64,000 nt of DNA, taken from Paenibacillus qinlingensis. Its GTDB lineage: Bacteria; Bacillota; Bacilli; Paenibacillales; NBRC-103111. The notes under the pieces are model-generated. The model saw only the letters and a program-made list of their open reading frames with translations. It was not told the DNA's origin and did no database searches. Both the position numbers and the translations under genes were made by a program. The stretch is from positions 61,355-125,354 of the forward strand of contig NZ_JABMKY010000027.1 in NCBI RefSeq assembly GCF_013204845.1. The letters are read 5' to 3'. This document shows positions 44,260 to 53,239 of this stretch, piece after piece. Positions within the stretch are counted from its first letter, which is position 1. Every line of letters starts with the position of its first letter.

Positions 44260-46005
44260 TCAATCTTCGAGACTGGCTTCCATCTGTTGACGATCCCACT
44301 GTTCCCGGTACCAGCCACCAAACTGCATAAGCTCCTCATGCGTGCCCTCTTCAATGACCCGCCCTTCATCTAGGACGAGAATCCAGTTCGCGTGGCTCAC
44401 AGCTGACAGTCGGTGTGTGGAAATGAGTGTCGTACGCCCCGCGCGTTCCTTGCGGATATGCTGGAGAATGCGACTTTCCGTACGTGCATCGACCGCTGAG
44501 AGCGAGTCATCCAGCAGCAAAATCTCCGAATCAATCAACAACGCTCGCGCAATCGCTAGACGCTGCTTCTGTCCGCCGGACAACATCACGCCGTTCTCAC
44601 CAACAATCGTTGCTAAACCTTCCGGCATCTGGGCAATATCTTGGGTAAAAGAGGCCATTTCCACGGCGTGCGCAATCTCCTCAGGTGAAGCCGTATGTTT
44701 ACCTAACGCGACATTATCCCGGATAGATTTTGATAGCAGTAGATGCTCCTGTGGCACGTAGGCAACCCAGCGTTTGATTTGATCTAACGCGATTTGCTCG
44801 ATGGGCACACCCGAGATGCTCAACTTACCTGGATCAATGGGATATTGGCGCAGCAGTTGCTTGAGGAGCGTGCTTTTGCCACTGCCAGTCCGGCCAACGA
44901 TCCCAAGTGTCTGTCCTCGCTCCAACTCAAAAGAGACGTGGACGAGGCTTGGATGATTCGCAGTCGGATAGGTGAACGTCAGATCATTCATCGCGATGCG
45001 TTCAGGCACAGCGACGTGAACAAGCTTCTCCGCGTCAACAATATCAGCTTGCTGCATCAGGGCCTTATCCAGACGATCTGCCGAGGCGCTGCCGCGTTGC
45101 AGAACGTTAATAAACTCGCCGAAGGAAATCATCGGCCAGATGAGCATACCGAGGTAAATATTGAAAGAAATCAGCTGTCCTAGCGTGATTTCGCCTTGGA
45201 ACACGAGATATGAGCCATATCCGATGCCGATTGAATAACTGAGCCCAACGATCAACGAGGTCAACGGTTGGAACAGGGCGTTGAGCATGGATACACGGCG
45301 GTTTTTGTTCATCACATCCGATGTAACATTATCGAAGGCTTTCAAATCCTGCGCTTCTTGGACATAGGAACGAATCACTCGGATGCCAGAGATCGATTCC
45401 AGCACATGATCATTCATCACACCGAAGGAAGCCTGAGCTGCTAGGAAGCGCACGCGCACTTTTTTGCCTAACAAATTAATCATCACAGCTAAAAAAGGCA
45501 GCGGAATTAACGCCGCAAGCATTAATTTAAACGAAATCAGAGACACCATCGTGATGATGACGACGGATGCCCCTACGATCGTAGAGACGAGCGTCATCAC
45601 CCCGTACCCGGAAGTTTGACCAATGGCAAGAATATCATTCGTCGCCAGCGCCATCAGCTGCCCCGTCGTGTTGCGTTGGAAGAACGGAGGCGACATTTTA
45701 GACAAATGCGTTAACAATCGCCCTCGAAGCAGCTTCTCCACCAAAGCGGAGTTACCGAATAAGTTGATGATCCACAAATACGTCATGACATAAAGGAGCA
45801 GCGAAAGCCCAATCAGCAAGTAAACCGTATAATGAAGCCCGGAAGCTGTTAAATTTCCATTACGGATATGGTCGATGATATTCCCGATCATTTTGGGCGG
45901 AATCGTCGCTAAGATATTCACACCGATTAAGAGGGAGACCGCGAGTACATAATACTTCCATCTCTCTTTAAAAAACCAGTTAAGCTTCATAACAAAAGAC
46001 AACAT
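44260..46005 (-). CDS. ABC exporter half-transporter, degenerate ATPase site (YheI/BmrC-like)
   Basis: 581 residues: six membrane helices, Walker A GRTGSGKST, signature LSGGQKQR, Walker B LLLDDSLSAVD. The residue after the Walker B Asp is Asp instead of the catalytic Glu, so this subunit supplies the degenerate ATP site typical of BmrCD-like heterodimers. Start at ATG 46005 behind AGAGGTGG; the longer frame from 46038 is less likely. Divergent from the exported protein gene at 46185. Confidence 0.92.
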   Translation of the reverse strand: MLSFVMKLNWFFKERWKYYVLAVSLLIGVNILATIPPKMIGNIIDHIRNGNLTASGLHYTVYLLIGLSLLLYVMTYLWIINLFGNSALVEKLLRGRLLTHLSKMSPPFFQRNTTGQLMALATNDILAIGQTSGYGVMTLVSTIVGASVVIITMVSLISFKLMLAALIPLPFLAVMINLLGKKVRVRFLAAQASFGVMNDHVLESISGIRVIRSYVQEAQDLKAFDNVTSDVMNKNRRVSMLNALFQPLTSLIVGLSYSIGIGYGSYLVFQGEITLGQLISFNIYLGMLIWPMISFGEFINVLQRGSASADRLDKALMQQADIVDAEKLVHVAVPERIAMNDLTFTYPTANHPSLVHVSFELERGQTLGIVGRTGSGKSTLLKQLLRQYPIDPGKLSISGVPIEQIALDQIKRWVAYVPQEHLLLSKSIRDNVALGKHTASPEEIAHAVEMASFTQDIAQMPEGLATIVGENGVMLSGGQKQRLAIARALLIDSEILLLDDSLSAVDARTESRILQHIRKERAGRTTLISTHRLSAVSHANWILVLDEGRVIEEGTHEELMQFGGWYREQWDRQQMEASLED

Positions 46006-46184
46006 TACCACCTCTTTTTGAATTCTTGGCATACTCATTGATTCTATAGTTTAAGCTAAGTGAAGTCCACTCTGTAACTCATTTAAAATGAAACTTTCTG
46101 CCCGTCCGCAACCTTGTCACAGATACGAACACCATGAGAACAAAATCTTACCATATTTTACATGCAGAAAGGAAGTCGCCAACG

Positions 46185-46874
46185 ATGAAAATAATGATGA
46201 AAAAAAAACTAGCGATCCTCACCCTATCCACCATGCTGACAATAGGAGCGGCTTATACAGGTACTACAGAAGCTATGGCACCCGATACAGCGGTAGGAGG
46301 CTTTAGCGGAATCACAATGGAAGAAGCGACTAAAAAAGTGCAATCGACCGGCGTCATTACCTCCATTCGTACAACAGGTGATCACGGACAAATTCAGATT
46401 CAAGACACGGGGTTGGGCGGCATTGTGCTCAATGTGGGCAAAGACACCACCTACCAAATGCTAGATGGTACGAAGCTGACGCTTGCTGATCTTCACGTTG
46501 GTTTGACAATCACTGCTGAACATTCCTTGGCAATGACGATGAGCTTGCCTCCGCAAACATCAGCATCCAACATTACGGTGCTTGATACAGCGGTCCATAA
46601 AGACGCTTTAGGCACCGCAGGTGTCATTGAAGTTGTTCGTGAAGATGGCAGCCTTCTCGTTAAAGGTGAAGGCCTAACCGAGAATGCACCCGACGAAATT
46701 GTTCTAACCATCGACAAAGACACAGCGATCGTAAATGGCAAGGGTGATCCTGCCCAGAAATCTGCAATTGTTAAAGGTACGAAAGTTATTGGTTTTTATA
46801 GCCCTATGATGACCAAAAGCTTGCCGCCGATCAGCAACGCTTGGAAAATCGTTGTAGCTGCTGCGGAAGAGTAG
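46185..46874 (+). CDS. Exported protein with two internal repeats, function unknown
   Basis: 229 residues. Signal peptide at 1-~30 (KKK, hydrophobic run, ATEAMA-like end). The mature part is two related halves (~55-140 and ~141-229). Both run: GVI...VR or IR..G...; I.L.(V/I).KDT; a middle strand; then MT(M/K)SLPP and a closing (I/V)TVL or IVVAA. This points to an internal duplication of a small beta domain. No catalytic motif and no known family were recognised. AAAGGAAG lies 9 nt before ATG 46185; the MMKKK Met at 46194 is an alternative start. Own terminator. Confidence 0.75.
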   Translation: MKIMMKKKLAILTLSTMLTIGAAYTGTTEAMAPDTAVGGFSGITMEEATKKVQSTGVITSIRTTGDHGQIQIQDTGLGGIVLNVGKDTTYQMLDGTKLTLADLHVGLTITAEHSLAMTMSLPPQTSASNITVLDTAVHKDALGTAGVIEVVREDGSLLVKGEGLTENAPDEIVLTIDKDTAIVNGKGDPAQKSAIVKGTKVIGFYSPMMTKSLPPISNAWKIVVAAAEE

Positions 46875-46907
46875 GATTTCGAACACTACACTATGAAAGA
46901 AATTTCG

Positions 46908-46935
46908 GGCCGTCCTTATGGGACAGCCTGTTTTT
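46908..46935 (+). terminator. Terminator of the two-repeat exported protein
   Basis: GGC.GTCC pairs with GGAC.GCC around TTATG, followed by TGTTTTTG. Confidence 0.7.
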
Positions 46936-46990
46936 GTTTGGACTGGTGAGCGCCCGTGATGGATGTACACTGTCCAAATGTTCTGTTTTT

Positions 46991-46999
46991 TGATACAAT
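46991..46999 (+). promoter_or_regulatory. Extended -10 promoter of thrC
   Basis: TGATACAAT: TG one base before TACAAT, with a poor -35 (TGTCCA at 46972-46977). No T-box or attenuator was seen in the short leader. Confidence 0.4.
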
Positions 47000-47031
47000 T
47001 ACTGAAAATTCAATCGTATAAGGGGACTCCT

Positions 47032-48420
47032 ATGGAATACATTAGCACTCGCGGCAAAGTAGAACCTATCGGCTTCATCGATGCGATCCTGATGGGATTA
47101 GCCAATGACGGCGGTCTACTCGTACCGAAAAGCCTCCCGCAGCTATCCGCTGACACACTTCAAAGCTGGTCGAAGCTCTCCTATTCAGAGCTCGCTCTTG
47201 AAATTTTCTCACTGTTTGTAAACAACGAAATTCCACGCGATGAGTTGAAGCAGCTTGTTGATGAAAGCTATGCAACGTTCCGTGACGAAGCGGTTACGCC
47301 GGTTAAGCGACTAAGTGATGATACGTATGTACTTGAATTGTTCCACGGACCTACTTTTGCTTTCAAAGATATTGCTCTGCAATTCCTTGGCAATCTGTAT
47401 TCGTATGTTTCACGCAAAACGAACTCCATCATCCACATCCTTGGAGCTACCTCCGGTGATACAGGAGCTTCGGCTATTGAAGGTGTTCGCGGCAAAGAAG
47501 GCATCCGCATTTGTATCCTGCATCCGCACCAGAAGGTGAGTAAGGTACAAGAGCTTCAGATGACAACCGTCAATGACGAGAATGTATTGAATCTTTCCGT
47601 TGAAGGTACTTTCGATGATTGCCAACGCATTATCAAGGAGCTTTTCGCTGACGTTGAGTTCAAACACCGCTACCATTTACGCGCGATTAACTCGATTAAT
47701 ATTGCACGCATTTTGGCGCAAACCGTGTATTATTTCTACGCTTACTTCCAACTGCCACAAGAGGCGCAGGCTGCTAAAGTGAATTTCAGCGTGCCGACGG
47801 GGAACTTTGGCGATATTTTTGCTGGCTACCTAGCTCAGAAAATGGGACTTCCAATCAACAAGCTCATTCTTGCTACGAACGAAAACAATATCCTTGAGAA
47901 ATTCGTACAAGAAGGCGTATATCAACCAGGCGAGTTCCGCGGTACGTATAGCCCGTCCATGGACATTCAAGTTGCGAGCAACTTCGAGCGCTACTTGTTT
48001 TATCTGTACGGCGAGGACGCTGCGGCTGTTAACGCGATCATGGAGCAGTTCAAGGCTGAAGGCCGCGTCGTCATCCCTGCCGACAAGCTCAAGACCGTTC
48101 AGGCTGACTTCGCTGCGTACGGTGTGAAGAACGAGGAATGTCTCGACACGATCAGCGACTACCACGCGAAGTACGAGTACTTGCTTGATCCGCACACAGC
48201 GTGCGGTGTTGCTGCAGCCGATAAACTCGCCGTCGCTGGTGAGGTAACGGTATCCTTGTCCACTGCGCATCCGGCGAAGTTCGATGAGTCGATCCGCTTG
48301 CGCGGTATTGCGCAGACGTATCCGGAGCAAATCCAAGCGCTGTTCGACAAACCACAGTTCCAGAAGGTGGTCGGCGGTTCGAACAACGAGATCAAGGATG
48401 AGCTCGTTAAGTTTTTCTAG
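47032..48420 (+). CDS. thrC: Threonine synthase, long (ThrC E. coli/yeast-like) form
   Basis: 462 residues, PLP enzyme converting O-phosphohomoserine to threonine. N-terminal MEYISTRG, PLP lysine K112 in HGPTFAFKD, phosphate/PLP region GATSGDTG, and NFGDIFAGYLAQKMGLP. Length and N-terminus fit the long subgroup rather than the ~350-residue form common in Bacillus. Start at ATG 47032 behind AGGGGA; the frame is open further upstream but lacks family sequence. Not clustered with hom or thrB here. Confidence 0.95.
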   Translation: MEYISTRGKVEPIGFIDAILMGLANDGGLLVPKSLPQLSADTLQSWSKLSYSELALEIFSLFVNNEIPRDELKQLVDESYATFRDEAVTPVKRLSDDTYVLELFHGPTFAFKDIALQFLGNLYSYVSRKTNSIIHILGATSGDTGASAIEGVRGKEGIRICILHPHQKVSKVQELQMTTVNDENVLNLSVEGTFDDCQRIIKELFADVEFKHRYHLRAINSINIARILAQTVYYFYAYFQLPQEAQAAKVNFSVPTGNFGDIFAGYLAQKMGLPINKLILATNENNILEKFVQEGVYQPGEFRGTYSPSMDIQVASNFERYLFYLYGEDAAAVNAIMEQFKAEGRVVIPADKLKTVQADFAAYGVKNEECLDTISDYHAKYEYLLDPHTACGVAAADKLAVAGEVTVSLSTAHPAKFDESIRLRGIAQTYPEQIQALFDKPQFQKVVGGSNNEIKDELVKFF

Positions 48421-48454
48421 TAAGGGTTTATAGGGGCTTCTGCCCCTTCTGTAG

Positions 48455-48490
48455 AAGCCTTCCTTCCACGTTGTGGGGGGAAGGCTTTTT
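48455..48490 (+). terminator. Terminator of thrC
   Basis: AAGCCTTCC.TCCAC pairs with GTGGGGGGAAGGCTT, followed by TTTT. Confidence 0.85.
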
Positions 48491-48519
48491 GACGTATGGG
48501 GAATCCTAAGCTCCTGCCT

Positions 48520-48710
48520 CTTCAGTTACTTCACCTGCATTACTGCTCCGCTATTACTTCACCCGCATTACCGCTCCTGCATCACTGCTCCTCAAACACC
48601 TGTCTCCGCAACCACGCCATTTACAGTCCCATCCAACTTCTTCGTCTCCATCTACTCCACCAACAGCTCCTTCTCCCACTAAGTACGCAGCCAACTCCCC
48701 CTCCAGGCAC
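48520..48710 (+). repeat. C/T-rich low-complexity tract (2)
   Basis: About 190 bp of C/T-rich plus strand with repeated GCTCC, TTACTTCACC, ATTACCGCTCC and CATCACTGCTCC words. It sits just before type C element copy 3, as tract 1 does before copy 2. No gene accepted. Confidence 0.55.
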
Positions 48711-48731
48711 TTGTGTAGATTGGAATTGGAT

Positions 48732-48916
48732 TAACTGGAAAAACTACATCTAATCAAGCGCAAATGGGCGAATTTATTCAATTAAATGGATTTTAGGTAG
48801 TTAAATTTCGGGTTTAAGGCGCTTTGGGACGGAATATGCGAAATTAGCTGTAGGAAATCCAGTTATTCCTTTTCCAATGACGAATTGGTTGAATTTAGCT
48901 GTAGGATTTGCAGTTA
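48732..48916. repeat. Four-unit inverted-dimer element, type C, copy 3
   Basis: Units at 48732, 48783, 48843 and 48894, spaced 51 bp in both pairs. The first pair reads TAACTGGAAA.., TAAATGGATT..; the second reads ATTAGCTGTAGG...CCAGTTA and TTTAGCTGTAGG...GCAGTTA. Lies in the 601-bp gap between thrC and a membrane protein gene. Confidence 0.74.
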
Positions 48917-49021
48917 AATCAGTCCTCAGACCGATCTTCGTCCTTCCCTATAGTCTGAAGACACTTGTACCCTATCATGGTATTCTTAGAGTAATGAATC
49001 CAAACAGTAGGAGTGAACAAA

Positions 49022-49528
49022 TTGAATATGAATCGCAGCGCCTTTCTCGGCCCGATCTTGATTCTGCTAGGTGTTTTTTTGTTTCTAAAAGGGGATGTAT
49101 CGTTCAGCTCAGGCACTATTTTTGAATATTTCTGGCCGACACTCTTCGTTATTCCCGTCGGGGTCTTCTTCCACTGGTTGTACTTCTTCATCACGCAACG
49201 ACGAGGCGTAGGCGTACTTGTTCCAGGTGGTATTCTACTTACGGCAGGTATCGTGTGCCAAATCTCCGCGCTTTTTGATATTTGGCACCTCATGTGGCCA
49301 GGTTTCATGCTCGCTGTGGCTGTCGGCTTGTTCGAACTGTATTGGTTCGGCGGCCGCAATAAATATTTGCTTATTCCAATTAACATCCTAGCGGTGATGT
49401 CGTTGCTGTTCTTCGCGATCTTCTCCATCGGTTCCATCTTCGGGACGCTCTTCCATAACAATTCAATCATCGCCATTGGCCTCATCGTCGTTGGCGGCCT
49501 CATGATGATCGTACGTAGTCGCAACTAA
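49022..49528 (+). CDS. Small membrane protein (LiaF-TM/DUF5668-like)
   Basis: 168 residues with about five hydrophobic helices (FLGPILILLGVFLFL, YFWPTLFVIPVGVFF, GGILLTAGIVCQISALF, WPGFMLAVAVGLFELYW, a final pair). The alternation of GPILILLG and WP motifs is typical of the membrane halves of LiaF-like and DUF5668 proteins. No soluble C-terminal domain. AGGAG (49009-49013) is 8 nt before TTG 49022, the preferred start; ATG 49028 and GTG 49013 fit less well. Confidence 0.7.
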   Translation: MNMNRSAFLGPILILLGVFLFLKGDVSFSSGTIFEYFWPTLFVIPVGVFFHWLYFFITQRRGVGVLVPGGILLTAGIVCQISALFDIWHLMWPGFMLAVAVGLFELYWFGGRNKYLLIPINILAVMSLLFFAIFSIGSIFGTLFHNNSIIAIGLIVVGGLMMIVRSRN

Positions 49529-49538
49529 TCCCAATAAG

Positions 49539-49577
49539 AAAGGCGTCCTGCAGGGTTCACTGCAAGGACGCCTTTTT
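49539..49577. terminator. Bidirectional terminator between convergent genes
   Basis: AAAGGCGTCCTGCAG pairs with CTGCAAGGACGCCTTT and is followed by T-rich sequence on the plus strand; A-rich sequence on the left serves the minus-strand gene. Confidence 0.85.
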
Positions 49578-49580
49578 GTT

Positions 49581-50246
49581 TCATTGGGGCTTATATTTGC
49601 CAATCGAGACGTTGTCACGCTCATGGACACTCAGAATATGTGAAAGCGATAGGCGTTCTCCCTCTTTCGTTAATAAGCCAAACCGAGCATTCAATCCCGA
49701 CCAGCCTTCTATCCCATCTACGCGATATTCCCCAGAGACATATGCTTGCGCAAGCTCTCTATTAGACCAGAATTCGATACGCTTATTCACTCGTAGATCC
49801 CCCATTTGGTCAGCAAGGAGGAGAAGGAAAAGTTTCTGAAAATCCGTGTTGTCAGGCACATCCACATAACCATCCGAGAACACGACTGTCGTATCCGAAT
49901 GCGCGCCTAGATTCTCTCCTATAATCTCCATGTTCAAACTATATGTACCGTGAAGGAGAGAGGACACATACTTGGCATATTGCATCCTATTGTCTTCTGC
50001 ACTACGAATTTCAACCGTGTTCAACGGTGCGTTCCAGTTCACTTCTGCACCAAGCGCTTCCGCAATCGCTCGAGTCGAGGTTATTGTTGTTCCATCACTC
50101 GTTACTTCCACATGTGTATCGAGCACTTTGCCATTCACCTTTACTTGTCTACCCATCTGAAACGGGTCAGAAGCGTAGACAGCTGTCGCTGTAAATAAAG
50201 CAATGCTGCCGATAAGAGCAAGCAACCATTTGTTCAAGTTCACCAC
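49581..50246 (-). CDS. Exported protein with copper-amine-oxidase-like stalk domain
   Basis: 221 residues. Signal peptide 1-25 (cleavage near VYA-SD). Residues ~30-85 match the copper amine oxidase N-terminal-like stalk (QVKVNGKVL, TITSTRAIAEALGAEVNWN, TVEI), a module common in Paenibacillus surface proteins. The remaining ~135 residues have no recognised domain. Function unknown; probably wall-associated or secreted. Confidence 0.8.
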   Translation of the reverse strand: MVNLNKWLLALIGSIALFTATAVYASDPFQMGRQVKVNGKVLDTHVEVTSDGTTITSTRAIAEALGAEVNWNAPLNTVEIRSAEDNRMQYAKYVSSLLHGTYSLNMEIIGENLGAHSDTTVVFSDGYVDVPDNTDFQKLFLLLLADQMGDLRVNKRIEFWSNRELAQAYVSGEYRVDGIEGWSGLNARFGLLTKEGERLSLSHILSVHERDNVSIGKYKPQ

Positions 50247-50373
50247 TCCCTTCGAGTCACTTTCGAGAAGTTAGTACCGAGCAGGATGATAGCATTGATC
50301 GTTTGTATTTATTGTATGCCACGATTGTCCACATCAGCATTAATTCAATTCTTTTTACATAAACCGATATAAG

Positions 50374-50405
50374 CAAAAAGCACCCCCGATATCCTCCGGA
50401 AGTGC
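50374..50405 (-). terminator. Terminator of the ABC-2 exporter operon
   Basis: AGCACTTCC pairs with GGGGGTGCT around a GGATATC-type loop, followed by TTTTTGC on the minus strand. Confidence 0.8.
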
Positions 50406-50425
50406 TCGTTCCAGTTATGTACACG

Positions 50426-51217
50426 TTAACTCCCCGTGCCCTCATAACGGTTTAGACCTTTTCTAAATATCCAGATAGATGCAGCCGCAAACAGCACTGT
50501 TACGACTGGAGTCAGCAACCCCATCGTCGCTCCCATTGGTTTATTAAACAAGTAGGATGCTGGATAGAAATTAATAAATGCATAAGGAATAATGATCGAG
50601 AAAAACAGTTGCACACCCGTAGCATAGATCGTCAAAGGAAACTTCACGAACTCCGACAAGCTGCTTACCATCATAGGAAATGCGTTGCCTGGCGCGCCCG
50701 TCCAGAAGGATAGGCTATTCGATGCCAAATTAATCGCCACACGAATCACGAGTGCACATAGAAAGAGCAGAATGAAGATCGCTACACGAAGAAAGGACCA
50801 GTCAATGGCAACATGTGAAAGTGCTTGGAACAGCATGATACCGCCTAGCAGGGAATTCCCGAGCCCATTCATCCCAACAGCACCGCTCAAGATTTGCAAA
50901 GTAGGCGAAATCGGGCGAAGAAGAATCAGATCAAAGCCACCCGTGTTAATCAATCCGCTGATGCGCCACGTACCTTCAAAGAAAAACTGCGAGATCCCCG
51001 TTGATAAGTTCACCATCGCAAATACAAATATCACTTCCCAGTAGCTCCATCCATGGACGACAGGAATGCGCTGATACACAAGCCAAATAAACACTAATCC
51101 GAGCACCTGTGTGAGCATAGCGGCAACAACTAGAATTAAGAAATCCGCCTGATATTCCAGAATTGCCTTCAGTTGCTGGCTAAACAGACGCGCATACAAA
51201 TACATAGTCCGACGCAT
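50426..51217 (-). CDS. ABC-2 type exporter permease (DUF990-like)
   Basis: 263 residues with six membrane segments. Sequence such as FQQ/FEGTWRISGLINTGGFDLILLRPISP is typical of the DUF990 ABC-2 permeases that accompany DrrA-like ATPases. Start at ATG 51217, behind GGAGGG; an in-frame codon at 51232 lies upstream of this site. Third gene of ATPase-permease-permease. Confidence 0.9.
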   Translation of the reverse strand: MRRTMYLYARLFSQQLKAILEYQADFLILVVAAMLTQVLGLVFIWLVYQRIPVVHGWSYWEVIFVFAMVNLSTGISQFFFEGTWRISGLINTGGFDLILLRPISPTLQILSGAVGMNGLGNSLLGGIMLFQALSHVAIDWSFLRVAIFILLFLCALVIRVAINLASNSLSFWTGAPGNAFPMMVSSLSEFVKFPLTIYATGVQLFFSIIIPYAFINFYPASYLFNKPMGATMGLLTPVVTVLFAAASIWIFRKGLNRYEGTGS

Positions 51218-51221
51218 ACCA

Positions 51222-52013
51222 TTACCCTCCATAGATCGTTACTTGACGAACGGCTCTGCTGTACAATAGGGTGCCAAGTATCCATAAGCCGGCAGCCCAT
51301 AGAAACTGCTCGCCGATGGCTTGCCACAGCGCACTGCCATTCAATTGCTCTAAATAGATCATGGAAGGGACATACACAATCCCTTTGAATGGGAGCACCT
51401 CACATAAGCTATTGAGCCAACCTGGCAAAAACGCAAACGGCACTAACGCTCCTGAAAACAAATTCGTCACCGCAGCCCGCGCTAGCGATATACCATATAC
51501 ACTATCCGTATAGAAGCAGCATAGCGCAAACAAATAAACGACACCGAACTTGATCACAACCGCTCCCAACATACTGATGATAAAATATACCCATGTCAGC
51601 GCATGTGTCGGCAGCTGAACGCCTTCAAATACGATGGCCAGCCCGACCATCAAGACAACCGTCAAACCGCCTTCAATCACACTCGTTCCGATCGTCTCCG
51701 CAAAACGTGCCCTCTGAAAATTGAGCGGTTTAAGTAAGTCGATCGCCACCTCACCGCTACGAATACGTCCGCCGATTTTACCCTCTGAATAAAAAGAAAG
51801 CAGGGAATTCGATAAATACGCGACAAATAAATACGTTTTCATTTGTTCCCAAGTAAAATTAACAATGACTGGTTTCCCTTGATAAATCGCTTCCCACAAA
51901 TAAAACATGGCAATGATGAAAAACATCCCGCCTAACATATTGATCAAAAAAGACATGCGATACGCGATAGCAGCCTGCATAGCTAACTTAGCGAGTGTGA
52001 TGTATTTTCTCAT
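51222..52013 (-). CDS. ABC-2 type exporter permease
   Basis: 263 residues, six membrane segments, with the paralogous core YSEGKIGGRIRSGEVAIDLL followed by KPLN. The ATG overlaps the ATPase stop by four bases (ATGA). Forms the membrane channel together with the next gene. Substrate unknown; relatives export antibiotics or lipids. Confidence 0.9.
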   Translation of the reverse strand: MRKYITLAKLAMQAAIAYRMSFLINMLGGMFFIIAMFYLWEAIYQGKPVIVNFTWEQMKTYLFVAYLSNSLLSFYSEGKIGGRIRSGEVAIDLLKPLNFQRARFAETIGTSVIEGGLTVVLMVGLAIVFEGVQLPTHALTWVYFIISMLGAVVIKFGVVYLFALCCFYTDSVYGISLARAAVTNLFSGALVPFAFLPGWLNSLCEVLPFKGIVYVPSMIYLEQLNGSALWQAIGEQFLWAAGLWILGTLLYSRAVRQVTIYGG

Positions 52014-53041
52014 CGCTCGTTAGCCCCCATGAGTTGTTGACCTAACTCCAACTCCCCATCATATAGCTTGCGAATCACCTGTTCAATCCTCGGTTCATCG
52101 ATGTGAAAATCAATAATCTCGCCATGCCGCATGACGAGTGCCAGAATCTCGCCCGCCGTAAATCGCATTCGATCGAAACGAATGGACAGTTGTCGGCCTT
52201 GTTGTTCCTCAAGGATCATTTCCGGGTGCTGCCGAATGATATGGGCGAGCTGAGGAGCCTCCTCTTTCAATTGCACGTGAAACGTCCGCTCACGTGCAAA
52301 GGAGTCTTTCACCGACTGAAGTGACCCGTCGTAGAGAATCCTTCCATGATCAATAATAATCAGCCTGCGACAAATATCCTCGATATCTTCGAGATCATGC
52401 GTCGTTAACACGATGGTTGTCCCTTGCTCCTTGTTTAGCTCTTTGATGAACTGACGGATTTTCACTTTCACTGAAATATCCAGTCCAATCGTGGGCTCAT
52501 CGAGATAAATGATTTTCGGATTATGCAGCAGGGCTGCCGCTAAATCGGCCCGCATGCGTTGCCCCAACGATAACTTGCGCGTGGGAAGATTCAGAAATTC
52601 AGCCAAACCAAGCATTTCTGTAAAGCGATCCATATTTCGTTTGTACACGTCGGACGGAATTTCATAAATATCCTTGATCAACGAGAACGATTCAATGATT
52701 GGGATGTCGTACCAAAGCTGTGAGCGTTGGCCGAATACAGCGCCTATCGTTTTGGCGTTGCGCGTGCGCTGCTGGTATGGGACTAGGCCATCGACAATAA
52801 TGCTTCCTGTTGTGGGTGTAAGTATGCCTGTCAGCATTTTAATCGTGGTTGACTTCCCTGCCCCATTCGGCCCAACATAGGCCACAGCCTCCCCTTCTTC
52901 GATCGAGAAGCTGATGCGGTCAACAGCCAGTTTTTCACGATAAGACTGGGTGAATAGATGTTTAACAGCACCAGCCAATCCTGGACTTTTGACAGCTTGG
53001 CGAAAGTTCTTGGTTAATTCCTCTACTTGAATAAGTTTCAT
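52010..53041 (-). CDS. ABC exporter ATPase (DrrA-like)
   Basis: 343 residues. Walker A GPNGAGKST, signature LSLGQRMR, Walker B IIYLDEPTIGLD, H-loop TTHD. The C-terminal ~100 residues are an extension seen in DrrA/YbhF-type exporters. GGGGGAG precedes the ATG. First gene of a three-gene operon. Confidence 0.92.
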   Translation of the reverse strand: MKLIQVEELTKNFRQAVKSPGLAGAVKHLFTQSYREKLAVDRISFSIEEGEAVAYVGPNGAGKSTTIKMLTGILTPTTGSIIVDGLVPYQQRTRNAKTIGAVFGQRSQLWYDIPIIESFSLIKDIYEIPSDVYKRNMDRFTEMLGLAEFLNLPTRKLSLGQRMRADLAAALLHNPKIIYLDEPTIGLDISVKVKIRQFIKELNKEQGTTIVLTTHDLEDIEDICRRLIIIDHGRILYDGSLQSVKDSFARERTFHVQLKEEAPQLAHIIRQHPEMILEEQQGRQLSIRFDRMRFTAGEILALVMRHGEIIDFHIDEPRIEQVIRKLYDGELELGQQLMGANER

Positions 53042-53200
53042 TACGCTCCCCCAGAACTCTTCTAAGATTGTATGTCAAAACTTACACTATTACGTAAGCG
53101 CATCCACTTTGAGTAGTGAAGGGCTCGTATAACTTAATTATTTTACTTTACTCATTCTACTTCAGCCATTTAATTCCTCTATTTGGAAAAATGGATAAGA

Positions 53201-53232
53201 AAAAAGCCTATGAATAAAGATCATCCATAGGC
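53201..53232 (-). terminator. Terminator of rlmN
   Basis: GCCTATGGATG pairs with CAT.CATAGGC, followed by TTTTTT on the minus strand. Confidence 0.85.
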
Positions 53233-53239
53233 CATTCTA

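Noticed and set aside
46936..47031. T-box or threonine attenuator before thrC
   Set aside because: Leader is too short, no specifier stem or T-box sequence, no terminator between promoter and start codon.
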